Assembly: GCF_022539665.2 (NCBI RefSeq)
Contig: NC_081338.1
Span: forward strand, 2,356,001-2,420,000
Direction: 5' to 3'
Source: Daphnia carinata
Taxonomy: Eukaryota > Arthropoda > Branchiopoda > Diplostraca > Daphniidae
DNA length: 64,000 nt
Position numbers and translations under genes: made by a program. The notes beneath the pieces were generated by a model that saw only the letters and a program-made list of their open reading frames with translations, was not told where the DNA came from and ran no database searches. Shown piece by piece: positions 43,738-54,738 of this stretch (position 1 is its first letter; each line of letters starts with the position of its first letter).

Positions 43738-45681
43738 TTAATTGGTGGGCAGAGAGAGTAGAAAATGAAATGGGTATCACATAAACTGGTTAGACAGTGG
43801 TGACAGTCAATAACTGGCAAATCATTGCTTAACAGTCAACGATTGATTCGTCCATGTTTTTGATTACTGTATATTTACATTGTTCGAAATGGGACCAAGA
43901 GATGGCCGATTGGCTTGTTAGTAGGGAAACTTAAACATATTCAATTTCAAATCTAAACACGACTAGCTTCAGGGCCAAACTAACAAAGGTGAAATTCTTG
44001 ATGAACAAACGTTTCATAATAATGAAAAAAACGCAGAAACCCCAAAAAATTTTAAAATTTGGCAATGTGAATTTTTGCAGACTCGGTCTACGCAGTAGGT
44101 TCATTTTGCGCGAAAGCGCGCGAAGCAAAATGAGGTAACTTGTTTTTCGTTCATTCACTGTCATTACTTGCCTTGCTTTTTTCGCCATTGCATCTTTATT
44201 TGTTGCGCAATTGATCTCGTTACTTTAAAAGCTCCCTTGGCAACAGCGATCTGTTTCGGTTTGCTAGTAACAATAACACAAATTGAAAGGATGACCATTC
44301 CATGATGTTAGAGAAAGCAAATAGCCTGTGAGATAATCTGCTCGATTTGGCAGAATACCAACCCATTTTCGTAGCAAGATATTATTTATTCACCACGTGT
44401 TGCTATTGTACAAAAAAAACTAGATACATTAAAAGAACAAATTTTGATTCATAGAGCTAAGAAGGGCAGAATCGTGATTTAAATATGACTTCCAGGTAAA
44501 GCGATATGGAGCAGCATATTACTATGTAAATTTATTTGTTTCTGCAGATCGTATGAAACCTTATAGTTGTATATTTGATCGCACATTGCGGTTTAATTAA
44601 TGATTCACAATGTGACACTCTGATTTTCCTATCTTTTATTTAATTCCTGTCTCCGAATTGTCAACGTGAGACGTGTACAGCTTGCAAAAGCTTTCAGAAA
44701 ACGACTCACATTTGTAATGGCTTATCTATCCGATCGAGCAAAGACAGAAGAAACGTGGCAACGACCATATTCTGTAGTGATTTTAACTTGTTGAACTTTT
44801 GACTGTTGCTGTGCTCATCATTCGCTCGATAGTATTCCCAACAGCGATGCGATTAGGCGTCCCTTCGAGAATCATCCCATTTCCAAGAAGGAAAAGGATT
44901 CTGTACTTGCATAATCGATTGATAAGAAAAATGTCTAAAGAACGATAGTCGATTGTGGACGTTCAACAAGTTCCGACATTCACGTGGATCTCATTAATTT
45001 TTTTTTTTACATAACAACTAAACGATTTCAAATTGTTATCTCGTTAGAAAAATCACGAAACTTATCAAATCAAGCTGAAAAAAAAAGCATATTCGCAAGT
45101 TTTAGATGCAACCATTACTCTCCTCAACGGATGAAGAAACACCGTGATCGATTTTTTAATTTCAAACAAACCAAAAAAAAATCTTTCGACGTTGGTTATT
45201 CTTCAGGGACAAGAAAGTTAATCAGCAGATGTGGTTTGTTTACAGTAATTCATTTCCCGTTGAGAGCAGGCTCACGGACTTTGCGCGGAATATGAAGAGA
45301 CTGTTAACATATTCCCCTTACTCGTTTTTTTTAGGGGGGCGCCTTGGTAGTGTTCGGCATAGTCTCAGTGTAGCTGGAGACTGCGCAATACGATCCCAGC
45401 CACAAAAATAGTGTTGTGCTCGCCGGTTGTATTAGGAGAAGTGCTCTGATGCTGCGTGGCTGAGGTTATTGACCGGGCGGCCATTCGCTACCGTTTTTTC
45501 TTGCAACATTCACTCGGTTTTCGATCTACACGATATTACTTCTTCTTATTAGTGGTTCAACATTCCACTCAAGTAACAGTCTCTTTTGTTATGTTTTAAT
45601 CTAAAACATTTGTTGTTTGAATCCATGATTGCATTGTCTGTATAGGCTCGAACAACCGGGCGTATCGAATTCGAGACGAGA
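43738..45681. other. Divergent intergenic region between APIP and DHCR7
   Basis: Separates two genes transcribed away from each other, so it must hold both promoters. The sequence is AT-rich with short A/T runs. No supported exon on either strand and no recognisable core promoter could be assigned. The 250 bp before 45682 are less AT-rich and probably include the DHCR7 leader. Confidence 0.5.
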
Positions 45682-48600
45682 ATGGCAGCCAAGAAAAAGC
45701 AGAAAAAAGTAAAAGCTCCGGTGACGTCAGCAGTTGAGAAAAAAACGAGTGAGCCTGAGAAGGTGGAATCTGAAACGTGGAAACGCATAAAAACCATCGT
45801 ACATAATCACGTGGTGCCGCCATTATTTCTGGTTTTCTTTACTCCTATCGTTCAGGTTTTGGCATTCAAAGCCATCCCTGACATTCCGTTTGAATGGGAC
45901 AGGTAGTAACCGACTTTGTTTTCAATGTCATAAATATTTATTTAAATTCAGCTATCCATCTAAATGAAGATGATTTTTTTTTAGAGTTCTTGGAAATGTC
46001 TACTCGTGGAAAGTCGTCATCATTTTTCTCAGCTGGGCTTTGGTAATTTATAATTACGTTTAATAGGCCTATTCGTCTTTGCAATGACTGTCTATTATGC
46101 CTCGCAGCATAATTTTTTGCTATCTTACGTAACCTTTGAGATGCGTTTCGTTTGCTGACGTGGACAGAGCAAAGGCCGATAGACGATCAAATGTTTCCAC
46201 GTGTTGATGGCGACCTACATGGCAATTCCCTTGCCCGCCATTTTACTTACTTATGAATGCCAGCAATTTCCTCCAATTGCAGAAAAAAATCCAAGACCTT
46301 GAAACCTTCCCTGAAGCGCAAATTATTTTAAAAATGTTTTTTTTTTTTCTATATTGTTCTATTTTAGATGTTTTTGCTCATTTCGGATCGTACTTTCAAA
46401 GGGCCACCTACTTCAGTTGGCTACGTACCCGTCTACGCTGATAATGGATTGTTCTATTATGCAACCACTTTTATTACGGTAAGAAGCCCTGTATTAAACT
46501 AGAAGCTATTACAAATAATGCTTTCTTTTGTTCGCCAACAAATTTCTCTCAAATCTTATTGCGAAGAAACTTCGAGAATTATTTGAAAGAAAAAAGTGTT
46601 CGTCGTTTTGTTTGTGCTTAACTGTGAGACCCAACCCATAAACAAAAAAGGAATATATGGATTTTCTTTTTGTCAATAGTATTTGGGACTGCACATCGTT
46701 TATCCCAACTTATCACGAGACATCTACGATAACATGCCCTACATTCTTGGCTCGTTAAATATTGTCGCCCTCGCGTTATGCCTCATTCTCTTGATTATGG
46801 GCAAATGGCGACCTCAAACTTCTGAACGGATGCCAAGGTACCGACATTTTTGCATACATTTAATTTTGCTCTATGGATTCTAAATGGAAGCCGGCGAATG
46901 TGCTGAGTAAACAAATCCGAGTTTTGACAAAGAGATGGAAAAATGACGCCCACAAATGCTACTAAGTGAATGATCCCTTTTAAAAAGTGAAAACCATTGA
47001 GTGTTGGTTAAAGGAGGGAGTTGATGGCAGCACTATCGCTATCGATATTCTTTGAATCCATTTCATGGCAGCAATTTTTTTGTGGGCGTTGTCGGTTTGT
47101 CTCGAATGTCACCGTTTCATGTAAATTTTCTGCCTTGTAGAGCATGCTTGACGATGAAGTTACAGAAACTTTTGATGTCGTACACATGTACATGTATGGC
47201 GGTCGTCTGTGTGCCCAGAATAATGTCTGATAGAATCATACAGAGGGGAAGATATGCAAATTCAACATCAAATGTATTGATTGTTCTTTTTCCCTGCCAT
47301 TTCTCAGTGCACCGATATTATTGGAATTCTATCGCGGTATGGAGATCCATCCACGTTTATTTGGAGTGGACGTCAAACAATGGACGAATTGCCGTGTCGG
47401 AATGATGGCCTGGCAAATTCTCATCGTCGCCTTTTTGATTGCCGGTGGACGAAATAACATCAATCCAGGCCATCTGGCCAACGTAGTCATCCAGACGTTC
47501 TACATAACGAAATTCTTTTACTGGGAGACGGGCTATTTCAACACGCTGGATATCACGTTGGACAGAGCTGGATACTATATTTGTTGGGGATGCCTCGTCT
47601 GGGTGCCTGGATTTTATACTTATTCCAGTTTCTACCTGGTGGCACATCCCTCCATGCTCTCTGAGCAAGCGGCCTTCCTCGTCGCAGTGTTAGGTAATTT
47701 ACTTTACATGTTTTTTTTTACAACACTTCCGTAGATGGTGGGTACACAATCGCCAAGACAACACGCACATTTTTTTATCTTTTTGTGGGAGGGATGGTGT
47801 GGGGAAGATTGTCCTTCTATCTATGCTGATCTACGAACGCATTCAAACCTGAATGGCATTGAGTGTAGTGCAGCACACCGTTGCCTTTTGCAATAGATAT
47901 TGTAGGATTGGAGAAACCAAGTTATTCATGGCGGTCACGTTCGCCAAACATGTGACTCGATTCAATGCCAAAACCAAAAGAGGATAAGTTTAGGGTAGAA
48001 TAGCTTTTCAGACATCAAAGAATTTATTTTTTTTTTTTCACTATTTTATTCGTTTAGAGAATAGCGACGGAAGCTTATTTTACTGCCACGAATTGGAGAG
48101 GGGGGGGGGAGGGTGGTCTGGCGTATTTTAAAGTTGTGGGAAAAACAAAACAAAATACGAACGTAAATTACCTGATGCTTGACGAATACCTTGTAAATCA
48201 AAGTGCAGTTTTGTAAGGATTTAACCAGCAACTGGACAATTTCTTTGATTGTTTCTTTTCGCTTTTCAAGCAGTTTGCACATTTTTTTTTTCTTCTCCGG
48301 GCCAACGATTACAACGGACGACTGATTTTAGATTGCTGAGTAATAAGAGATAGGGGAAAAAAAAATCAAGGGAAATCATATCCTCCCCCGCTGCATTGAT
48401 AGTCAAATAACATTGAATGCCAAAAGCCCTTTTTTTTTTTCTTTTTTCCTGTTTTTCTTTTTTAAACACATTTTATTGTCAATGGTACGGAAAAGTACAT
48501 TAGCGTCGGCGGCGGAGAGTGGAATCTATGGAACTTTCGAAAGCTTGAATATCATTTTGTAGAAATGGCTGTTGCGTGAAGCTTGAACATCTTTTGTAAG

Positions 48601-49346
48601 AGTTTGATTGTTTGTCGACCATTGACAAACCCGTTTCGGCAACGTACTGTGCCCTCGCTATGTTTGAATGAAACGTTTTCTAATTTTCTCTTGCTCTGAA
48701 TTTCGAAGGATTGTTCATTGTATCGGTGAACTACCGTATCGATTATGAAAAGCAACTCTTCCGGGCAACTAACGGAAACTGTCTTTTATGGGGCAAACCA
48801 GCTAAAGCAATGGCAGTTCGCAACCAAATTGCTAACCGCCCATCAACTTTATTGGTAAGCAAAGAAAAATAGAATCACAGGGCTATAAAATTGTTGGGGG
48901 AAAAAAAAATAACATTGTTTGAAAATAAGCAACGTTGTCTTTTAACAATCTCAAACATCTTTAAAAAATGTTGATATTTATTTATTTTTTTTGTGTGTTC
49001 TTAAACCAAACAAAAATGACAGCTGTCCGGATTTTGGGGCGTTGGTCGGCATTTAAATTATACCTTTGAAATAATTGCCGCGTTCCTGTGGTGCTTCCCC
49101 GGCTATGGTCTTGGAATCTGGCCATTCCTCTACTTCTTTTTCCTGATTGGATTGCTTGTGTAAGTGCAACAAAACAGAACAAAGACGGTGCAGAAGAAAC
49201 CTTACCTTCTCGTTTGATGTTTTCTAATTATCTCAAACAGGCATCGCTGCTACCGTGACGAGGAAAAATGTTCCGCCAAGTACGGCCATTTTTGGAAGGA
49301 CTATTGCAAACGGGTTCCCTACCGAATGATTCCGTATGTTTTCTAA
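45682..49346 (+). CDS. DHCR7: 7-dehydrocholesterol reductase-like sterol Delta7-reductase
   Basis: ER membrane enzyme of the ERG4/ERG24 sterol reductase family, DHCR7 branch, which reduces the C7-C8 double bond of sterols with NADPH. Coding exons: 45682-45902, 45985-46042, 46368-46478, 46680-46837, 47308-47693, 48709-48854, 49023-49159, 49241-49346; all GT-AG and in phase, 440 aa (human 475). The start is preceded by a stop in frame and gives a Lys-rich N-terminus, then a first membrane helix (PPLFLVFFTPIVQVLAF). Family blocks: YRGMEIHPRLFG, MMAWQ, FFYWETGYFNTLDI, LFRATNGNCLLWG, SGFWGVGRHLNYT, HRCYRDEEKCSAKYG and the terminal VPYRMIPYVF, which matches the DHCR7 C-terminus better than the Delta14 reductases (LBR, TM7SF2). 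One block reads NCRVGM where vertebrates have NGRPGI. AATAAA at 49652-49657. Biochemical specificity is inferred. Confidence 0.9.
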
Positions 49347-51219
49347 ACACACACACACACACCACAAACCTAGATATTTACATTGTCTCAAAATCAAAAG
49401 TGTTCCTTCAATATATGCATTGTGCACAGCAGTTATCTGATTATTTTTTTCGCAAGAGGTCGCATTGCGTTACCGATAATTTTGCAAGCCGTTGCGGTCG
49501 TTCTTCCGTGGCGCTTTAACTATGCGGGTTCAATGTCCGCAGTTTGATAGGCGTCTATATTGCAGTGTGTAGCGCGAACCACATCCGCCCTATTGAAGAA
49601 CGAGGACGTTGCAAATAACCCAGTGAAAAGCCTAGGAAAATTCCAACAACAAATAAAGAGGAGAGAAGGCAAGCCACAATAACATGGCAGGAATTGAGTG
49701 GTCTATAAAAAAAAGGGAAAAAAAGAACAGTGCCTGGGTAGTCTCGAACTCGCGATGGCAGCGACAGTCAGAACGGGACCAGATAACAAAAGATTTTTAT
49801 TGGCGCTTGACAGCGGATTAAAGAAAAGTTATTGTGAATAATCGGGTCAAAATAAACCCTGCAGTGGTGGCTTTGCATCGAAAAAGAAAAAAAGGAGTTT
49901 TTCAGCCCGATCGAGCACAAGATCCTATTCAAAATCGGATCTAGGGGCCGATCAAAACACGTTGTCATAATCTTGTTTGAAGGGGAGTGGTGGTCAAAAT
50001 CCCTTCAGCCATTGAATGAAGCCAGTGGTTGCCAGTTGGACGTAATCCAGGCCTGACTGATGAAAGTTAATCATTCTTTTACTGGCTAACTCATCTCAGT
50101 TTCGTTACGGAAAGAAGTTGAAGTGCATTGTAGCACTTCGTGGTAATTATTTTCAACGGCGCCGTTCACGTGTTCGAACAATTCAATTTATTTCGGTTTG
50201 GGAAATAATTTAAATGTAATTCCCTAATCCGTATTAAGTTGGCATACCTGTCTGGCTTCCGGCCATGTCAGGTCGTCTAACAAACAAATTAGTCTGTCAC
50301 CTGAAAAGAGCGCGGAGAGGGTGGGGAGGAAAGGGGAAGAGGCGAGCAAACTTTGCAGCCATCTTAAGGAAATTATTTGATGGCTCTTCGTTTCTCAGGT
50401 AAAAAGAATAATGGGGAAACAGAATGGAAAATGGAGGGGAAAAGAAGAATAAATAAAAATACAGAAGAGGGAGAAGAGTAAGAAAATACTTGTTACTCTA
50501 ATCCCCCCAGAGGCGTCGACATTTTCAAGGACACTAGTTGAATGGGCCGCATTGCTTTTGACGTCTGGCTTTGTAAAAACTTGAAATTTTTAGATTTTCA
50601 ACTGGAATGAAACGGCCGAAGAAAAAACTGTTCGATGAACTCGGCTACGTCGCGTTTAATGTGTACAGTTCATTTTCAATGCATCTCATAGAATTGGTTG
50701 CGAGTGAGAAAAATGGGAAGTCGGCTAGCGGATTTGGTACTATAGCGTTGTACACGCTTCAGGTGCGTTTAGTTAACACACCTAAGCTGCCAGCTGCCCA
50801 CAGTTGGCATTGGTCGCCAGGTGGTGTTTAGTGTATTACTTGTTTTGTCCGTCAAACACGCCAGTCAGCCTTCTGCTTCGGTGCGAGGCCAACGGTACGC
50901 AGCTTTTATCCGGCGAATGAATGTTTGACCATTTGTGTCGTTTGTAATTTCAGAGTATAGTGGACAGGAACTGAATCGGCCAAGTGATGGTGGCTCTTTG
51001 TGATTCGGCGCGACGGTATTGATTTTCGGGGCGGTGTGTCACGGGCGCCGCCAGAGTAAACGGAAGAAAAGCGTCTTTCTTTACAACATTCTCAGTAGTT
51101 TGTTGTCGGCGTTCGCGTTCACATCCGTCTCCACATCCTCCTACGACTGTGATATGCCCAGATGGAATTGCTTAAAAAAAAATAGTGTGACATTTTAGCT
51201 GCAGTACTGCCCTATAGAA
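49347..51219. other. Intergenic region between DHCR7 and the fucosyltransferase
   Basis: Contains the presumed DHCR7 3' UTR (AATAAA at 49652-49657) and the upstream region and leader of the fucosyltransferase. Several short frames occur, for example around 50607-50831, but none has motifs or splice support. Nothing else recognised. Confidence 0.5.
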
Positions 51220-53263
51220 TTGCCCGTCAAAATGCCACGTGTCTCCGTTCGGCGGTTGTTTGTGTATGCAATTTATACTGTGGTGGTCACATCTTTGGTC
51301 ATGTTGGCCTTGCACGTTCAACAACAGAATCCCTTGTGGCTCAGGGTTCTTGAGCAATCTTCTGGTCCAGGTGGCTACTATCAACAAAATAGCAAAGAAG
51401 TAGACGAAGAGGCACCAGCACATTTCGTCGTGGTCAACAACGACGAAAAAACAACTGTGGATAATGTGACTACCGACAACATCAATCCCTTACGTAGCCA
51501 CGGTCTGCCATGGTACATTAAAAACGATGGTTATAGACCTTCGCAGGGAGATGTGGTAGACAACATCTGGCCCGATGGTCGATTAAATGGTGACCGAATC
51601 GAACAACAGCTGATGGTTCCCACACGAGATGCTGATGGCATTTCAGGTGAGGGCTCATCTCTTCTTGCCGGTGCTGTGAAGCCGTTGAAGAAAATTTTCT
51701 TGCCAAACGGATTGGGTTCATGGCAGACAAAGAGCGGACAAAAAGTTTTCACCGAACAGAAATGTCCTGTGGATCGGTGTTCGCTGACAAGCAATCGCGA
51801 AGAAGCATCCAATGCAGACGCTATCATGTTTAAAGGTGTTTAGCATTTTATCTTATCTTTTTTCATTTATTTAAGTATGTTTTTGTGTACATAAAATCTG
51901 GAAAAACCCAGGAATACCGTTGAGAACAAAGAACAAACAAAACAATAAAGTTTGAGGCTTATTGTTGATGCCAGTTAGTTGGACTAGATAGACATTTTGA
52001 AAGCACAGATTCATGTGGAGAGTTCAGGCGTCCTTGCATCACGAACCAACTCATTAATGCCAGCTCACGACACCTGCGGGAAGTTAAAAAACGGAGGGGA
52101 GGTCTCAGTAGTCTGGGGTGGTGTTGCAACATCGATTTCTCATCAACGGGAAGAGCAAAGTCGTGAAAACTCAAAAGAGAACTAATCTCATTCACGATTC
52201 CATTATCCATCTAGCGGTGGTATTTAATACTTTTACATGGAAACTCCTTTGAATACCTGTACCATGAAAATAATTGTTTAGAAAACGAACTTAATTTTTT
52301 TTTTTGTTTTTTACCAAAAATAGATTTCTTTGCTACACCCAGTCATCAACGACCTCCTCATCAAATTTGGATCATGTACATGCTGGAATGCCCGCTGCAT
52401 ACCCAGTACGTCAGAGAAAAGGACGTCTTCAACTGGACGGCGACCTACAAGTCGGACAGCGAGTTGGTGACTCCATACGAAAAATGGGTTTACTACGACG
52501 ATAAAGTCAGAAGGAAACCAGTCACAACAAACTTTGCAGCCAACAAGACCAAAAAAGTTGCCTGGTTTGTCTCCAACTGCGGGGCCAAGAACAATCGCTT
52601 GGAGTATGCACACAACCTGCAAAAGCATATAGAAGTTGATATCTACGGGAGTTGCGGAACTAAAAACTGCCCTCGACACAGCGGGGACCATTGCCTCGAT
52701 ATTTTATCCAAGGAGTATAAATTCTATTTGGCCTTCGAAAACTCAAATTGCAGAGACTACATCACCGAAAAGTTTTACGTCAATGGACTTGGGTAAGTTT
52801 TACTCGGAGACTCGTTTTTTTTTTCTTTCAAGGTGATAACCTTGTGCTGAAACTCGTTTCTTTTCTAATTCTTCTTGACAGATCTAAAGTCCTTCCCATC
52901 GTGATGGGCGCTCCAAGAGCAGATTACGAAAAGCATGCCCCTGAACATTCTTTTATTCACGTAGACGACTTTGCGTCGCCCAAAGAGTTGGCCGATTACC
53001 TCCACCAATTGGATTCGAACGACACGCTGTACAACGAGTACTTCGAATGGAGAGAAACCGGCCAGTTTATCAACACATACTTCTTTTGCCGTCTGTGCGC
53101 CATGCTGCACGAAGCTCCTCATTCACCGGCGCGCAGTTACGAAGATTTCAACGAGTGGTGGCGAGGTGGCACAAACTGCATTAAAGGATCGTGGCGGGAT
53201 CTCGAAATCCATCGACGTAACAAAAAGAAGAAGATGATGCAGTTAAAGCAGGCAACAAGTTGA
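51220..53263 (+). CDS. FucTA: Alpha-1,3-fucosyltransferase, core N-glycan type (FucTA-like, GT10)
   Basis: Golgi type II membrane glycosyltransferase of family GT10. The FucTA group adds alpha-1,3-fucose to the innermost GlcNAc of N-glycans, producing the HRP epitope of arthropod nervous tissue. Three exons: 51220-51835, 52324-52792, 52882-53263; GT-AG, in phase, 488 aa (Drosophila FucTA is of similar size). Short cytoplasmic N-terminus with basic residues, signal anchor around residues 14-32 (VYAIYTVVVTSLVMLAL), then a variable stem. Catalytic region: HQIWIMYMLECPLHTQ, VAWFVSNCGAKNNRLEYA (SNC near residue 291), YGSCG, and the donor-binding GT10 motif FYLAFENSNCRDYITEKFY near 339-357, followed by VLPIVMGAP. 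The first Met (MPVKMPRV) or the Met four residues later could both start. Assignment to GT10 is firm; FucTA over other paralogues rests on length and motif form. Confidence 0.93.
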
Positions 53264-54738
53264 ATCTTTAATTACATTCCACTATTTAAATTCCGTGACG
53301 ATTCGTAAGGCCAATTCCATGGCAGAGGTCTCGAGTTAGTCAGCTTAGTCCGTGTTTTCCAGATTGTCACGTTATTTAAGAAACTCGAAGAGAAACAGAT
53401 ACACACGCGCGCACACACATACATTTCGTGAAGGATTTATAGGTGAGAATTGGAATGAGCAATTGAACACCCTAGTATTTAAAAAGGTTTAATGCCAATT
53501 CCAATTTTTGTTTGAATTGGGGAAAAAAGGGATGTTTGTGATTTACCCCAAATCAGTTTGTTTTTTTTTTCTCTGGGTGCTAGTCACTGACACAGTGAAC
53601 GTGTATACGCTAACTTTTGTTGTTTTTGTTTTTTTAATGTCTACCGCACACTGCGATTCTATTTTGTGTAACGTCATTATCTTTCAGACCAACGGGCGCA
53701 CATAACCCAGTCGTAATTGATTGCACATAACTGTTTAAAGTAAAAGAGGCCATTTCGATTGTTTTTCTGTTGAAGGTATTTGGCTGTTCAGATTTTGTTT
53801 TTCAAATCGTCATCTGTATACTTGACTGCCCGTTTTTTAAAAATCACTTCGAATGAAATTTACTGTTACACTGAATCGCTAATTGAAAAATACACGAAAG
53901 GATCGATATACCCGAAACAAAGTTTATTGACGCATAGGTTCATTTCTCGGCTGGCTCCATTGATTTAACAATAACGTCGATATAATGCGTCGAACGTTGT
54001 CTTTTCAATCCGGATCGATTGGACGTGATTCGACAAAAAAAAAAACGAAAATAATAAATTAGAATATAACAGCGATCACACGACCTGGCCCGAATACTGC
54101 CAGAATGACCGTCTTGGTGGTCCTGCTGGTATTCCCAGCCCACGTCGACAATTTAAATTATCTCAGACAGCCTCTAGAAGCTTCGCACGTCATTCGTGCA
54201 CATCAACCCTAAAATATCGCGAATTTGGTGCCAAAACAGTGGTGATAAATGGCGTAATGCATCTTCCTAGTCAAGTCTATTTTCAAAATAAATTATTATT
54301 AAAAACGATATTACCCAATGTCAAGAATGTACTCGATTATTATTGTACGAAAAATAAACTTATGCCAATTAATAAACAACATAAAAAATGATTTGGACAT
54401 GACCTGGTACGCTCACGACATTTGGGTGAGATGTCTTTCTAAGTGGAGAATTTGTGCGGTCATGCAAAGGGAAAAAGATAAAATTCTTTAACAAATAAAA
54501 CGGAAATAGAATTTGTTTTGTAATGAAAAGAAACGTGCTCAGGCATTGTTCCAGTTCGACCGTGAATTGCACGACACAGTTACAGCAGACCAAATGTTTC
54601 TTTTTATTAGCTTTAGCAGCACACTTGGGCGATACGCTAAGAACACATGGCGTGATAGCCAATTTTTCTATAGATAGACAGCATTTAAAATATGCAATTC
54701 ACTATTCATTATGCACTGACTATATATAATCCCAAAAA
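53264..54738. other. Convergent intergenic region, fucosyltransferase and carboxylesterase 3' ends
   Basis: The + strand has AATAAA hexamers at 54053-54058 and 54287-54292, either of which could end the fucosyltransferase transcript. A minus-strand AATAAA at 54603-54608 fits the carboxylesterase. No further gene recognised; the minus-strand frame near 53940-54143 has no acceptor and was not accepted. Confidence 0.5.
54603..54608 (-). terminator. Probable poly(A) signal of the carboxylesterase gene
   Basis: TTTATT on the + strand, that is AATAAA on the minus strand, about 130 nt after the carboxylesterase stop codon at 54741-54739. Position and hexamer are right; no transcript evidence is available here. 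Confidence 0.5.

Noticed and set aside
53940-54143. Minus-strand frame with a hydrophobic end, considered as another carboxylesterase terminal exon
   Set aside because: No pyrimidine-rich acceptor precedes it, and the true terminal exon was found at 54954-54739.
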